From Nostoc sp. PCC 7107 (lineage in GTDB: Bacteria > Cyanobacteriota > Cyanobacteriia > Cyanobacteriales > Nostocaceae): a stretch of 64,000 nucleotides of DNA. The translations under genes were made by a program, and so were the position numbers. How positions within the stretch are numbered: position 1 is the first letter of the stretch; every line of letters begins with the position of its first letter. The notes below the pieces were generated by a model. That model searched no databases. It worked only from the letters and a program-made list of their open reading frames with translations, and was not told the DNA's origin. Below, piece by piece: positions 45,097 to 54,340 of this stretch. The DNA lies in NCBI RefSeq assembly GCF_000316625.1, contig NC_019676.1, positions 5,908,501 through 5,972,500 on the forward strand, read 5' to 3'.

Positions 45097-45331
45097 ACCA
45101 AAGTAATACCTGCCTTTATTATTACGGATGATTTAGAGGCTGGTGTTCACCTTAGTTTTTGGTTATTGTTCATTAGCGAACTGCTGCACGGTAATCGAGC
45201 GAAGTCGGCTCAGTAGCCAGGGCATAGGAGCGTAAGGGTTTTGAATACCTACACCCTGACCCAAACCTTAATTTTTCCCTTGCTTGTGTCAGTCCTACAG
45301 ATGAAACACTTTAGATTTACTCAGCACTTTT

Positions 45332-46126
45332 TCAAGGCAGTATGAAGCCGTATTTTTTGAGTATCGCCTTAGCTGCGCTGCTTGATAAAAATTGACTAAA
45401 CTCCTTGGCTGCACTGGTATTCTTACTCCGTTTGAGAACAGCCATTGGATAAACTATTGGCGAGTGATATTTCTCATCAGCCGCCACAACTACTTTTACT
45501 TTGTCAGAAATTTTAGCATCAGTAGCATAAACTAACCCTGCATCAGCGTTACCACTTTCAACCGCAGCTAAAACTTGACGCACGTTTTTGGCATAAACCA
45601 GTTTAGGAGTTATTTGCGACCAAATTTTTAACTTTTGTAAAACTTGCTGCGCGTATTGGCCAGCCGGAACGCTTCTTGGTTCACCAATAGCGATGCGCTT
45701 GATTTTAGATTCTTTGAGATTGTAAAGGCTGGTAATGCCAGTAATATTTTTGGGTACAACTAAGACAAGGCGGTTTTTTGCCAAAATTGAGCGTGTACCG
45801 GGAAGCAACAGCCCTTTTTGTTCTAAAGCATCTACTTGCTTTTTAGCGGCAGAGATAAAAATATCAGCTGGCGCGCCTTGTTCAATTTGTTGTTGTAATG
45901 CTCCAGAAGCCCCAAAGTTATAATTTATATTGACATTGGGTTTACTTTGTTGATAAATCGGTTTAATTTCTTCTAGTGCTTCTTTTAAACTAGCAGCCGC
46001 CGACACAAGTAAAGTGGCGTTCGACTGTGCCGTAACAACAGAAGGTACAATGAATGTTGAGCAAACAGCAAGTAACAAACTCGCTAGTGCTGTGCCAAAA
46101 AAGGAAAGAATTTGTCTTCTTTTCAT
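45332..46126 (-). CDS. modA: Molybdate ABC transporter substrate-binding protein (ModA)
   Basis: A 264-residue periplasmic binding protein. A signal peptide (MKRRQILSFFGTALASLLLA) leads into LLVSAAASLKEALEEI, NYNFGASGALQQQIEQGAPA and DIFISAAKKQ, which hold the oxyanion-binding Ser residues, and a C-terminal SPIVYPMAVL. It delivers molybdate (or tungstate) to ModBC. The frame extends upstream to 46255, but the ATG at 46126 gives a clean signal peptide. modB and modC are not present. It is divergent from an RHH-Mop protein. Confidence 0.92.
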   Translation of the reverse strand: MKRRQILSFFGTALASLLLAVCSTFIVPSVVTAQSNATLLVSAAASLKEALEEIKPIYQQSKPNVNINYNFGASGALQQQIEQGAPADIFISAAKKQVDALEQKGLLLPGTRSILAKNRLVLVVPKNITGITSLYNLKESKIKRIAIGEPRSVPAGQYAQQVLQKLKIWSQITPKLVYAKNVRQVLAAVESGNADAGLVYATDAKISDKVKVVVAADEKYHSPIVYPMAVLKRSKNTSAAKEFSQFLSSSAAKAILKKYGFILP

Positions 46127-46226
46127 AGAAAGATGGTTTAGCAATAGATTCTTCTGCAATTTGATGGCGCTTGGTAGGATCATACCGAGCGTCATTCCAG
46201 TCTTTACCAACTGAATTGGTAACATT

Positions 46227-46676
46227 ATGCCAAGAAAAGAACAAGGATGGATCACATTTCAAACATCGGAAGAGGAACGGAAAATTCTCGAAGAGTTTTG
46301 CCAGGACTCACAACGCACTAAAACCGAGATTCTACGGGAGCTAGTACGTGGTCTTAATAAGCACCAAGCATCACAAGCTTCTATACCAACCAAACAAACT
46401 ATTACACAGGTAAATCAGGAAAATTTGGCAATACCTACTACAGAAGTTAGTAGTCCCAAGAAGGCTTTAAAAGTTAGCTCCCGGAATATTCTTAAGGGTG
46501 TGGTGAAAAAAGTTGTAACTGGGGCTGTTAATTGTGAGGTGACACTAGAAATTGTTCACAAAGTTGAGCTAACTTCAATGATTACTAGAACATCTGTAGA
46601 AGAGTTGGGGTTAATTGTGGGAGAAGAAGCCTATGCCGTGATTAAATCTAACGATATTGTGATTGCTAAAGAATAA
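46227..46676 (+). CDS. RHH-domain plus molybdate-binding (Mop/TOBE) protein, likely molybdate-responsive regulator
   Basis: A 149-residue two-domain protein. Residues about 8-50 (WITFQTSEEERKILEEFCQD, then TKTEILRELVRGL) resemble a ribbon-helix-helix DNA-binding domain. After a Gln/Thr/Pro linker, residues about 82-149 form a Mop domain (SSRNILKGVVKKVVTGAVNC, LTSMITRTSVEELGL, EAYAVIKSNDIVIA), which binds molybdate in ModE and molbindins. The gene is divergent from modA with about 100 bases between starts, so it probably controls modA according to molybdate. The RHH-Mop arrangement differs from ModE, which has a winged helix. Confidence 0.85.
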   Translation: MPRKEQGWITFQTSEEERKILEEFCQDSQRTKTEILRELVRGLNKHQASQASIPTKQTITQVNQENLAIPTTEVSSPKKALKVSSRNILKGVVKKVVTGAVNCEVTLEIVHKVELTSMITRTSVEELGLIVGEEAYAVIKSNDIVIAKE

Positions 46677-47054
46677 AGATGATGAAATTACAGAGAAAGC
46701 ATTAGATAAAGAGTATTAGGAGCTTAACTTAAATAGGCGTTTAAGTTTGAATTAAACGCCTACCAACAGCTTAGAAAACTTTTATTTATAGTAGTTCAAT
46801 ACTCAGTATTCTTCCCTGACTGGCGTGATCCTAAACAATATCCATACATATTTCTGAGTGTGAATTGATTGAGGTCATACATCACAAAAACTTTCTGCCA
46901 AAACTACATTTAAAATATCATTGGTGCTTATATTTCATAGACTTCTGGGCTGAAAATGCGATATTTTTACAATGCTTACTGAAAATTCACAAGCTCAGTT
47001 TCACCAGAGAAAGAAAATTTACTAATTATTTTTTAATAAATAAAATTACCAAAA
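46677..47054. other. Intergenic region without a supported gene
   Basis: About 380 AT-rich bases between the RHH-Mop gene and the terminator at 47061. A 69-codon plus-strand frame at 46865 has no coding character. Confidence 0.5.
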
Positions 47055-47090
47055 ACAAAAGGCTCAAGTGCTAAAACTTGAGCCTTTTTT
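47055..47090. terminator. Bidirectional terminator
   Basis: GGCTCAAG (47061) and CTTGAGCC (47077-47084) form an 8-bp stem with an 8-base loop, TTTTTT on the plus side and AAAACAAAAA (T-run on the minus side) on the other. It can end the RNA-binding protein transcript coming from the right. Confidence 0.8.
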
Positions 47091-47148
47091 CAATTAGTCA
47101 ATTGAGATTATGTATTCATCTCAACACTATTTTTTTAGAGGGTTTAAC

Positions 47149-47469
47149 TTAGTAGCGGTTACGGCCACCATAGCCACCACCACCGTTTCCTCTGTTACCA
47201 CCACCACCACCAAAGGAGCCACGATCTTCTCTGGGCTTGGCTTTGTTAACTTTAAGGTCACGACCCATCCACTCAGCACCATCAAGTGCATCAATAGCAG
47301 CGGTTTCTTCCGCATCGCTACTCATCTCTACAAAGGCAAAGCCACGTAGACGACCTGTTTCACGGTCGGTAGGTATCTGAATGCGCTTCACAGAACCATA
47401 TTCTGCAAATACACTGTTCAGAGCATCTTGTGTAACTTCATAAGAGAGGTTACCTACGTAAATTGACAT
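47149..47469 (-). CDS. RRM-type glycine-rich RNA-binding protein (Rbp)
   Basis: A 106-residue protein with one RRM. RNP2 is SIYVGNLSY (residues 2-10) and RNP1 is RGFAFVEM (about 43-50), each with the aromatic residues that stack on RNA. The C-terminal tail (GSFGGGGGNRGNGGGGYGGR) is glycine-rich. Cyanobacterial Rbp proteins are often cold-induced and bind mRNA. The ATG at 47469 is preferred over one seven codons upstream because it starts the RRM as in the family. The leader of about 150 bases may hold the cold-responsive element. Confidence 0.94.
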   Translation of the reverse strand: MSIYVGNLSYEVTQDALNSVFAEYGSVKRIQIPTDRETGRLRGFAFVEMSSDAEETAAIDALDGAEWMGRDLKVNKAKPREDRGSFGGGGGNRGNGGGGYGGRNRY

Positions 47470-48004
47470 AAATTTAATCCGAAATCGCAAGTTTGCAGAG
47501 ATTTAGATTTCGGGGAGAAGTCTGTAAATACCAAGAGGAAAAAGCCTATCAATACTAAAAACAAACGCTATCGCCGAATTAACTCTCACACCTCATCATT
47601 ACACAAAATGTCCATGTTAGGGAAAAAATAGAAAAATTGTAATATAAAGATATGTAAACTAGCGATCGCCCAATCCTCCGTAGCTTTGGGTTAACTTGCA
47701 CTATGGCGATCGCCCAATCAGAATTTGATCAATGTAACAACTTGTAAACTCTCCTAGATTCTCCATGCGGCTGGAGAGTCTAGGATAAATTTGAGTCTAG
47801 TTATTGACCGAATTTTAGATTTTAACGATAGGTCTAACGGAATTGTTGGCGTAGCCTCTAGGTCATTCGATTTTGGATTTGCAATTTTAGATTAACTTCA
47901 GATTTTCTTTTTAATCTAAAATCTAAAATCCAAAATTGGTTGACTGTTAACAGGATGTACCAAGGAGAACAAACATAGTTCCTTTGAAAAAAAGGAAGAA
48001 CAGT
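47470..48004. other. Divergent intergenic region with heptamer repeats
   Basis: About 535 bases. At 47809-47936 it holds ATTTTAGATTTTAACG-type and AATCTAAAATCTAAAATCC-type heptamers on both strands, which form an inverted pair. The promoters of the rbp and DUF305 genes must lie on either side. No RNA gene is seen. Confidence 0.6.
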
Positions 48005-48664
48005 ATGTTAAGCAAATCAACAATTTATGGGCTGGTAGGTATATTCGCAGGTAGTGCTATTACAGCTTTATCCATTACCTACACTACCAGAGCCGCGCAA
48101 CAGCGTTCTTTACAATCTCTGCCTTGTGGCACAACCAGTTCCATCCCACACAAAATGGCTGGGACACACCAAGTAGATCAGCACTTCATCGAAATGATGA
48201 TACCTCATCATCAGGGAGCCGTAGAGATGGCAGATCTAGCTTTGCAAAAGGCACAACATCCTGAGCTTAAAAAGCTGGCTACTGCGATTAAAGCCGACCA
48301 GAATCAAGAAATTGACCAAATGAAAGCTTGGTACAAACAATGGTATGGCGCGGAAGTTCCGGCTACTCCCAAAACTGGTATGGGAATGGTTCATGGTAGA
48401 GGCCAAAATATGCCGGAAATGTCCATGCACTCAGGAATGATGGGTATGGGGATGAATTTAGAGACATTAAAAAATGCCTCTGACTTCGACAAGGAATTTA
48501 TCCGCCAGATGATTCCACACCATGAGTCAGCAGTAATGATGGCCAAGATGGTAGCAAATAATGCTACTCATCCAGAAATTCGCAATTTAGCTGAAGCTAT
48601 CATCAAGTCCCAAACTGCGGAAATTCAACAGATGCAGCAATGGTATCAAGCTTGGTCTAAATAA
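48005..48664 (+). CDS. DUF305 protein with two four-helix (ferritin-like) repeats, copper-linked
   Basis: A protein of about 219 residues. An N-terminal membrane anchor/signal (about 4-25) is followed by two DUF305 repeats: HFIEMMIPHHQGAVEMADLA and FIRQMIPHHESAVMMAKMVA, each with the HH pair and Met/His residues. The middle linker is Met-rich (GMGMVHGRGQ, MSMHSGMMGMGMN), which suggests copper binding. AGGAAG before 48005 favours this ATG over an upstream TTG. The next gene is a copper-chaperone-like protein, supporting periplasmic copper handling. Confidence 0.88.
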   Translation: MLSKSTIYGLVGIFAGSAITALSITYTTRAAQQRSLQSLPCGTTSSIPHKMAGTHQVDQHFIEMMIPHHQGAVEMADLALQKAQHPELKKLATAIKADQNQEIDQMKAWYKQWYGAEVPATPKTGMGMVHGRGQNMPEMSMHSGMMGMGMNLETLKNASDFDKEFIRQMIPHHESAVMMAKMVANNATHPEIRNLAEAIIKSQTAEIQQMQQWYQAWSK

Positions 48665-48688
48665 TTTTATCGTTCAAATCCTAAATCT

Positions 48689-48883
48689 ATGACACTTACA
48701 CTCACCGTTCCCAACATGGCTTGTTCTGCTTGTGCCAACAATATTACCAATGCTGTGAAAACAGTTGATGCTGGTGCGATCGTTCAAGCCGATCCGACAA
48801 CTAAGCTTGTTAGTGTGGAGACTCAAGTTTCTGAGCAAAAAATCAAGGATGCTTTAGCTGATGCTGGCTACCCCCCAGACTAA
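48689..48883 (+). CDS. Heavy-metal-associated domain metallochaperone (CopZ/Atx1-like)
   Basis: A 64-residue HMA domain with the metal motif PNMACSACANNI (Cys at about 12 and 15). It carries Cu(I), or possibly zinc, to a P-type ATPase. It starts 24 bases after the DUF305 gene on the same strand, so they are co-transcribed. Two HMA-type ATPases (51299 and 59777) are possible partners; the CopA-like one carries a matching HMA domain. Confidence 0.9.
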   Translation: MTLTLTVPNMACSACANNITNAVKTVDAGAIVQADPTTKLVSVETQVSEQKIKDALADAGYPPD

Positions 48884-49273
48884 TTCTTAATGAGAAACTA
48901 ATAGACTTATTGTAGCAGTTAGAGTAAGGGTTCAAAGATGAATTTCTTTGAACCTTTATTTTTATGAAAAACCAAATTTTCCAATTATTTATTAAATCGA
49001 AATATTTTTAAATTGATTGGTATTTTCCGTAGTTTCAGTTTTGCAATTGCTGATAATACTGGAGTTGTTTATCATGCAGGCTTATATTATTCAGTCAAAA
49101 ATTTACTATTCTATTTACCTGTGTATACAGAGTATTACTTAATTAATTAAATTCAAATTTTAGCTAGTACTAAAAATAACCGTTTTTATGAGATTAACAT
49201 GATATTCCTAGAGGAACCGCTTCACTGCTAGTGAAACGTGCAAACGAATGTTAACTCGCAGAATTTTAGTTAG
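48884..49273. other. Gap with the terminator of the DUF305/CopZ-like pair
   Basis: At 48927-48965 GGTTCAAAG and CTTTGAACC form a stem with a TTTATTTTT run, about 45 bases after the chaperone gene: a rho-independent terminator. The remaining AT-rich 300 bases must contain the promoter of the Rieske gene; nothing else is recognised. Confidence 0.75.
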
Positions 49274-50332
49274 ATGCGTAAACCTAAAACTTTTAATAAT
49301 TCAGAGCGTTTTATTGAGGGCTGGTATTGGGTAATGCCATCTCAAAATCTGCGAATAGGTGAGGTAAAACCTATTACTATTTTAGGTAGAAATTTAGTAA
49401 TTTATCGTGGTCAAGATAAAAAGGTAGTTATTTGCGACGCTTACTGTCCCCACATGGGTGCTCATCTGGCTGAAGGCAAAGTGGAAGGTAATGAATTACG
49501 CTGTTTTTTCCATCATTGGAAATTTGATGCTCAAGGAATATGTATAGAAGTTCCATGTTTATATGAGCCGCTACCTATTAAATTAAAAACTTGGCCCACA
49601 AATGAAGAATATGGAATGATTTGGATTTGGACTGGGGAAACACCACAACACCCACTACCATTTATGCCTGAATTAGAGCAAGATAAGTTTGATATTGCTT
49701 TTGGTTTTCACTTTCTGAAAAACTGTCATCCTAATATAGTGATGATGAATGCGATTGATGCTCAACATTTTAATACAATCCACAAACTGCCATTAGAAAT
49801 TATCTTTGACAAAGAGGAATATAGTCAAAATGCCATTATTTTCACCAACACTACAGATATACGTGGAGATTATACATTTAAAAGACTGATTCGTACTATA
49901 TCCAAAAAAACGATTAATTACAATATTTGTTATTGGTATGGTAGTACTTTTATCTTAAGTCTTGGGTTTGATTTTTTTAGTTTACATCTGATGTTTGCCC
50001 TGCGTCTTATAGAAGGTGGTAAAACGGAAGGACAGACTATAATAATGATGAAAAAACGTAAAGGAATTTTTGGAAAGTTATTTAATCAAGTTGTACTAGG
50101 GCTAGTAAAGCTTTTTGGTCAAAACTTTGTTAAGGGTGACAACAGAATTTTTCGCACAATCCGGTTTGATTTTAAGACTCCGATTAAGGCGGATCAGTCT
50201 ATTATGCAACTGATCAACCATGTTGAAAGACAAAAACCCCTGACATGGGAAACTTGGCAGTTAGCGCGATCGCGCGAGGTTGAACCTCAAGAAAACCCCA
50301 ATAAATGGCGTGATGATTTAGTTAATGATTAA
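49274..50332 (+). CDS. Rieske 2Fe-2S oxygenase-like protein
   Basis: A 352-residue protein with an N-terminal Rieske domain: CDAYCPHMGAHL (the CPH ligand pair) and CFFHHWKFD (the second Cys-His pair, about 76-84). The C-terminal catalytic part has MMNAIDAQHFNTIHKL (about 160), whose D..H...H pattern fits the mononuclear iron site of ring-hydroxylating oxygenases. The layout resembles pheophorbide a oxygenase and chlorophyllide a oxygenase relatives, though shorter. The substrate is unknown. It is monocistronic. Confidence 0.88.
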   Translation: MRKPKTFNNSERFIEGWYWVMPSQNLRIGEVKPITILGRNLVIYRGQDKKVVICDAYCPHMGAHLAEGKVEGNELRCFFHHWKFDAQGICIEVPCLYEPLPIKLKTWPTNEEYGMIWIWTGETPQHPLPFMPELEQDKFDIAFGFHFLKNCHPNIVMMNAIDAQHFNTIHKLPLEIIFDKEEYSQNAIIFTNTTDIRGDYTFKRLIRTISKKTINYNICYWYGSTFILSLGFDFFSLHLMFALRLIEGGKTEGQTIIMMKKRKGIFGKLFNQVVLGLVKLFGQNFVKGDNRIFRTIRFDFKTPIKADQSIMQLINHVERQKPLTWETWQLARSREVEPQENPNKWRDDLVND

Positions 50333-50395
50333 GTAATGCTGAAAGCTCGAAAGTTAAAGTCAACTTTTTGCTTTTTTCTAGGCTATGGCTCAAAT

Positions 50396-50419
50396 AAAAA
50401 GAAGTGGCAAAGCCACTTC
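50396..50419 (-). terminator. Terminator facing the secreted-protein gene
   Basis: GAAGTGGC and GCCACTTC pair around a 3-base loop; on the minus strand it is followed by TTTTT. It lies about 140 bases beyond the stop of the gene at 50560-51237 and could also stop the Rieske transcript. Confidence 0.65.
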
Positions 50420-50559
50420 ATCATTCCCAGGTAGAACCTAGAGATAAGTATAGCGATTTCCGAAATAGAAAATGGTATAAATAGACACTGATTAATCTGA
50501 GATGCCAATTTTCCTGGCTGATCAAGCGTTAAGATTTTAATTCGGACTAATGTGTATTG

Positions 50560-51237
50560 CTACTGCTCTGGGTTAAGTAAGACCATCATCTGTGAAACTC
50601 TCATTCCTAAAGGTTTCCAGTGAGGGTTGCTAGAAGAAAAGGTGCTGTCACCTAATACAGCACGATAGTGATGAGGATATTTTTGGTCAGCATGAGGCGC
50701 AGCATCTACTTGCAGGATGAGTTTACCCTGATAGGAGGATAGTTTGCTGCTGTTTAGCAAAATCGTCCCGCTATAGTCCCAAGCCAGTCCATACAGTTTA
50801 AAATTGCCTAATTTTTGGCGTAACTCACGCCACGGAGTACCAACACCAATACCTTCGCGGGTTTTCCAAGCAGTTCCTAAATTACGCACATCTAGCGGTT
50901 TAGTCCGGGTGTTATCACTCCAAACGACTAAAAGCGATCGCTCTCGACCTAAGTTTAGCTGAGTCGCGGCAAAACTACCGATTCCTTCCGCGCCAGAAAT
51001 AGTTTTATCAACTAAGCGAGAAGCACCAAATAGTTTGACTAAATCTTTTTTGGTAGTTGTAGGTGTAATCGGCCCAACTCGTTCACCAGGAATAATTAAG
51101 GTATCCTTGAACGGTTGTGATTGTGCAACGGTGAAATGATGAGAGTTATTTTGGGGTAGCGCAACAGCTGGGTGTGCTGAGTAGGTGATTAATAAAGCGA
51201 ATGCAGCCGTTGTTATGTTTTTAATTGGTAGATGCAC
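50560..51237 (-). CDS. Exported hypothetical protein
   Basis: A 225-residue protein with a signal peptide (about 1-27, ITTAAFALLITYSAHPAVA). The mature part includes PGERVGPITPTTTKKDLVKL and TREGIGVGTPWRELRQKLG, patterns seen in cyanobacterial periplasmic proteins of unknown function. No catalytic motif is recognised. It is followed by a terminator. It stands alone beside the P-type ATPase gene on the same strand. Confidence 0.72.
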   Translation of the reverse strand: MHLPIKNITTAAFALLITYSAHPAVALPQNNSHHFTVAQSQPFKDTLIIPGERVGPITPTTTKKDLVKLFGASRLVDKTISGAEGIGSFAATQLNLGRERSLLVVWSDNTRTKPLDVRNLGTAWKTREGIGVGTPWRELRQKLGNFKLYGLAWDYSGTILLNSSKLSSYQGKLILQVDAAPHADQKYPHHYRAVLGDSTFSSSNPHWKPLGMRVSQMMVLLNPEQ

Positions 51238-51298
51238 TGTATTTCTCTATTGAGTAGTAGGAGTTAAACTGACGACTCCTATTGCTGACAGTTCCCTT

Positions 51299-53263
51299 TT
51301 ATTTCATTACTCTAGTAGCGTTAAAAATTGCCAGCAAAGCCACACCAACATCAGCAAATACAGCTTCCCACATTGTGGCTACACCTAAAATACCCAAGCC
51401 AATAAATGCAGTTTTAATTGCTAAGGCAAAACTAATATTTTGCCAAACAATTGTGCGGGTTTTTCTGGCAATTTGAATTGCTGTGGCTACTTTGGAGGGA
51501 GCATCTGTCATGATGACTATATCGGCACTTTCGATGGCTGCATCTGAGCCTAAACCACCCATAGCCATACCTACATCGGCTCTAGCAATTACAGGTGCAT
51601 CATTAATCCCATCACCAACAAAGGAGACTTTCCCATTTTTACCTTTGGGACTAAGTAACTTTTCAATTGCAGAGACTTTTTCTTCGGGTAATAACTCAGC
51701 AATATAGGAATCTATGCCAAGTTGTTGAGAAATCCGCGCCGCGATCGCCTGATTATCTCCTGTTAACATGACTATTCTTTCTACACCTATTTTTTTCAGT
51801 GCTTGAATAGCTGCTTTTGCATCAGGTTTTAGTTCATCAGCAATGATGATATATCCAGCGTAAATATTATCTACTGCTAGATGGACAACTGTACCTTCTA
51901 CATTGCAGATATCATGGTTGATCTGCTCGTGATGTAATAGGCGATCGCTTCCCGCTAACACTAGTTTATTTCCTACCTTTGCCCTAATTCCATAACCTGC
52001 TATTTCTGCATAATCTGTAACTTCCGATATATCAAAACTATTACCATATTCTTTCCTAATTGATAGGGCAATGGGATGATGGGAGTGAGATTCTACTTTT
52101 GCTGCTAATTCTAGAAGTTCTGGTTCAGAAAACCCATTAAAGGGGATAATTTCTACTACTTGAAATACGCCTTTTGTTAAAGTGCCTGTTTTATCAAAAA
52201 CTACTGTTTTAACTGTAGTTAAAGTATCTAAAAACATCGAGCCTTTAATCAAAATACCACGTTTTGCTGCACCACCAATCCCGCCAAAATATCCTAACGG
52301 AATACTAATTACTAGCCCACAAGGGCAGGAAATCACTAACAATATCAAAGCTCTGTAAACCCATTCTGAAGATGTAGCTCCCGGAATAAATAAAGGTGGT
52401 AATATTGCTACTACCAGAGAGATGAAAACAACTATTGGCGTATAATAACGAGCAAACTTGGTAATAAATTTCTCTGTTTCTGCTTTTTTACTTCTAGCAT
52501 TTTGCACCAAGTCTAAAATTTTGGCAATAGAAGATTCATGAAAGAGTTTTGTAACTTTAACTCTGAGCAAGCCGACTTGATTAATTGTCCCAGCTAGTAT
52601 TGTGTCTCCTACTCTCACAATTTGCGGTACAGATTCTCCTGTTAAAGCAGATGTATCAATCTGAGAATTTCCGGTAATAATTTCACCATCTAAAGGATTT
52701 TTTTCTCCTGGTTTAACAATAACAATATCTCCAATTTTTGCTATTTCTGGAGATACTTTATGTACTTCACTACCTGTCTCAAGATTGGCATAATCTGGGC
52801 GTATCTCTAGTAAAGCTTTAATCGAGTTGCGAGAACGACTAACGGCAATATCCTGAAATAATTCTCCAATTTTATAAAACAACATTACACCAACAGCTTC
52901 GGGTAATTTATGAATTGCCAAAGCGCCTAGTGTAGCGATTGTCATTAAAAATGTTTCATCAAAAATTCTCCCGCGGAGGATATTTCTTCCGGCTGTTTTT
53001 AAAACACTCCATCCACTGAGTAGGTAGGCTGGAATAAAAATTAGATATTCGCCAAGAGAATAGTGTGTATTATGCAATTGCTGTTCAAAAATTAGCCCAG
53101 ATACATACAAAACACCAATCAAAATTAGAGAATATATCTCATTTTTGAGGATGAATTTTCCGCCGTGGTCATGATTATGATGAGCATCATGATTATGGTT
53201 ATGATTATCATGATGCTCATGACTACAACACTCGGAAGATTCTGAATGTGTTTTATTCTGCAT
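51299..53263 (-). CDS. Heavy-metal P1B-type ATPase (zinc/cadmium/cobalt type)
   Basis: A 654-residue metal-exporting ATPase. The N-terminus is His-rich (CCSHEHHDNHNHNHDAHHNH, in place of an HMA domain), then eight membrane helices. The metal motif is VISCPCGLVISIPLG, the actuator motif is SALTGESVP, the phosphorylation site is VFDKTGTLTKG, and the hinge is GDGINDAP. The CPC plus His-rich tail fits Zn, Cd or Co export. The upstream 30 bases hold a TGAGTGTATATTCA string like an ArsR/SmtB-type operator, but no such regulator gene is adjacent. Confidence 0.92.
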   Translation of the reverse strand: MQNKTHSESSECCSHEHHDNHNHNHDAHHNHDHGGKFILKNEIYSLILIGVLYVSGLIFEQQLHNTHYSLGEYLIFIPAYLLSGWSVLKTAGRNILRGRIFDETFLMTIATLGALAIHKLPEAVGVMLFYKIGELFQDIAVSRSRNSIKALLEIRPDYANLETGSEVHKVSPEIAKIGDIVIVKPGEKNPLDGEIITGNSQIDTSALTGESVPQIVRVGDTILAGTINQVGLLRVKVTKLFHESSIAKILDLVQNARSKKAETEKFITKFARYYTPIVVFISLVVAILPPLFIPGATSSEWVYRALILLVISCPCGLVISIPLGYFGGIGGAAKRGILIKGSMFLDTLTTVKTVVFDKTGTLTKGVFQVVEIIPFNGFSEPELLELAAKVESHSHHPIALSIRKEYGNSFDISEVTDYAEIAGYGIRAKVGNKLVLAGSDRLLHHEQINHDICNVEGTVVHLAVDNIYAGYIIIADELKPDAKAAIQALKKIGVERIVMLTGDNQAIAARISQQLGIDSYIAELLPEEKVSAIEKLLSPKGKNGKVSFVGDGINDAPVIARADVGMAMGGLGSDAAIESADIVIMTDAPSKVATAIQIARKTRTIVWQNISFALAIKTAFIGLGILGVATMWEAVFADVGVALLAIFNATRVMK

Positions 53264-53293
53264 GTTGTCAAATCTCGGACTTTATTTAATATA

Positions 53294-53307
53294 TGAGTGT
53301 ATATTCA
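53294..53307 (-). promoter_or_regulatory. Candidate ArsR/SmtB-type operator
   Basis: TGAGTGTATATTCA, 31 bases before the P-type ATPase start, is an imperfect inverted repeat with TGA and TTCA ends like the operators of ZiaR/SmtB-type metal sensors. Weak by itself. Confidence 0.3.
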
Positions 53308-53480
53308 AATTTATGAGAAATAAATTATTTTTGCAAGCTGAAATTTTAAGAAAGATAATCTTTATCAAATATGAATTGCAGTATATTTATAAATTTACTG
53401 TATGTGATTTGGTAGTTATTAGTTAAAATTTGGAGACAGGAGAAATTTAGCTGATACTGCAAGTGTAAATGGGTGAAATT

Positions 53481-54149
53481 ATGAACCATATCCAGCAAAA
53501 AATTGCCGTCTGGGGAATTACAATCTTGTTGGGTGCAACACCTGCGGTTGTATATGCAAAAACACCAAGTAGCCAAATAAATTTTCAGGAATATTTTCAA
53601 CAAGGGGTGCAAAAATTAGAACAAGGTAACTTTAGTGCGGCAGTTACAGATTTTGACAAAGTAGTACAGCAAAATCCTAAATTTTATGAAGGTTTTTGTC
53701 TGCGAGGTTTAGCTAAATCACAATTGGGAGACTTACAAGCAGCAATTGACGACTTTAACCAAGCGCTACAACTCAATCCTCAGCATATAGATGCTTATAA
53801 TAGTCGGGGAACAGTTTATGCTCAACTGGGAAATCTGCAAAAGGCGATCGCCGATTTTAACGCTACACTCAAAATTGATCCCCAGTCTGTAGATGCTTAC
53901 TACAATCGTGGACTGGCTTACTTTAAACAGCAAAATCCCCAAGCGGCGATTTCTGATTTTAACCAAGCAATTAGCTTAAATCCTCAGTTAGCTGATGCTT
54001 ACGGTAATCGTGGACTGGCTAAATATACTTTAGGCGATCAGCGTAACGCGATCGCCGATCTCCAGCAAGCAGCAGCAATTTTTCGTCAGCAAGGTGATAC
54101 CGCCAGCTATCAACAAACTCAAACCCTAATTCAACAGGTACAACGTTAG
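53481..54149 (+). CDS. Exported TPR-repeat protein
   Basis: A protein of about 222 residues. A signal peptide (about 3-28, IAVWGITILLGATPAVVYA) is followed by at least five tetratricopeptide repeats from about residue 38 (for example YEGFCLRGLAKSQLGDLQAA, IDAYNSRGTVYAQLGNLQKA, VDAYYNRGLAYFKQQNPQAA). TPR arrays mediate protein-protein contacts, here in the periplasm or thylakoid lumen. An ATG at 53469 would add four residues. The partner is unknown. Confidence 0.88.
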   Translation: MNHIQQKIAVWGITILLGATPAVVYAKTPSSQINFQEYFQQGVQKLEQGNFSAAVTDFDKVVQQNPKFYEGFCLRGLAKSQLGDLQAAIDDFNQALQLNPQHIDAYNSRGTVYAQLGNLQKAIADFNATLKIDPQSVDAYYNRGLAYFKQQNPQAAISDFNQAISLNPQLADAYGNRGLAKYTLGDQRNAIADLQQAAAIFRQQGDTASYQQTQTLIQQVQR

Positions 54150-54340
54150 TTTTGGGGAATAAGTTTCCGATGTAGCTGCAATCCCACTAACAAACCAATG
54201 ATAATAATCCCTGTGAGATAACACAAAATAATTAGCCGGATGGACAATGGTGGCGCAACTCCTTCCACATCGACGTTTTTTTGCACTCGCAGAGGTGAAA
54301 CCTCTACCTGAATATTATGAGGTGCGCCATCAAAAAATTG
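54146..54340 (-). pseudogene. Possible gene remnant, small membrane protein
   Basis: A minus-strand frame, open from a TAG at 54341-54343 to a stop whose TTA overlaps the TPR stop codon, reads as a protein-like segment: PHNIQVEVSPLRVQKNVDVE followed by a membrane helix (LIILCYLTGIIIIGLLVGLQ) and a short basic tail. It has no ATG and no ribosome site. It may be a decayed gene or one starting at an internal GTG. The plus-strand frame over the same bases does not look coding. Confidence 0.35.

Noticed and set aside
46865-47074. 69-codon plus-strand open frame
   Set aside because: AT-rich, no ribosome site, no coding character; it ends in the bidirectional terminator.
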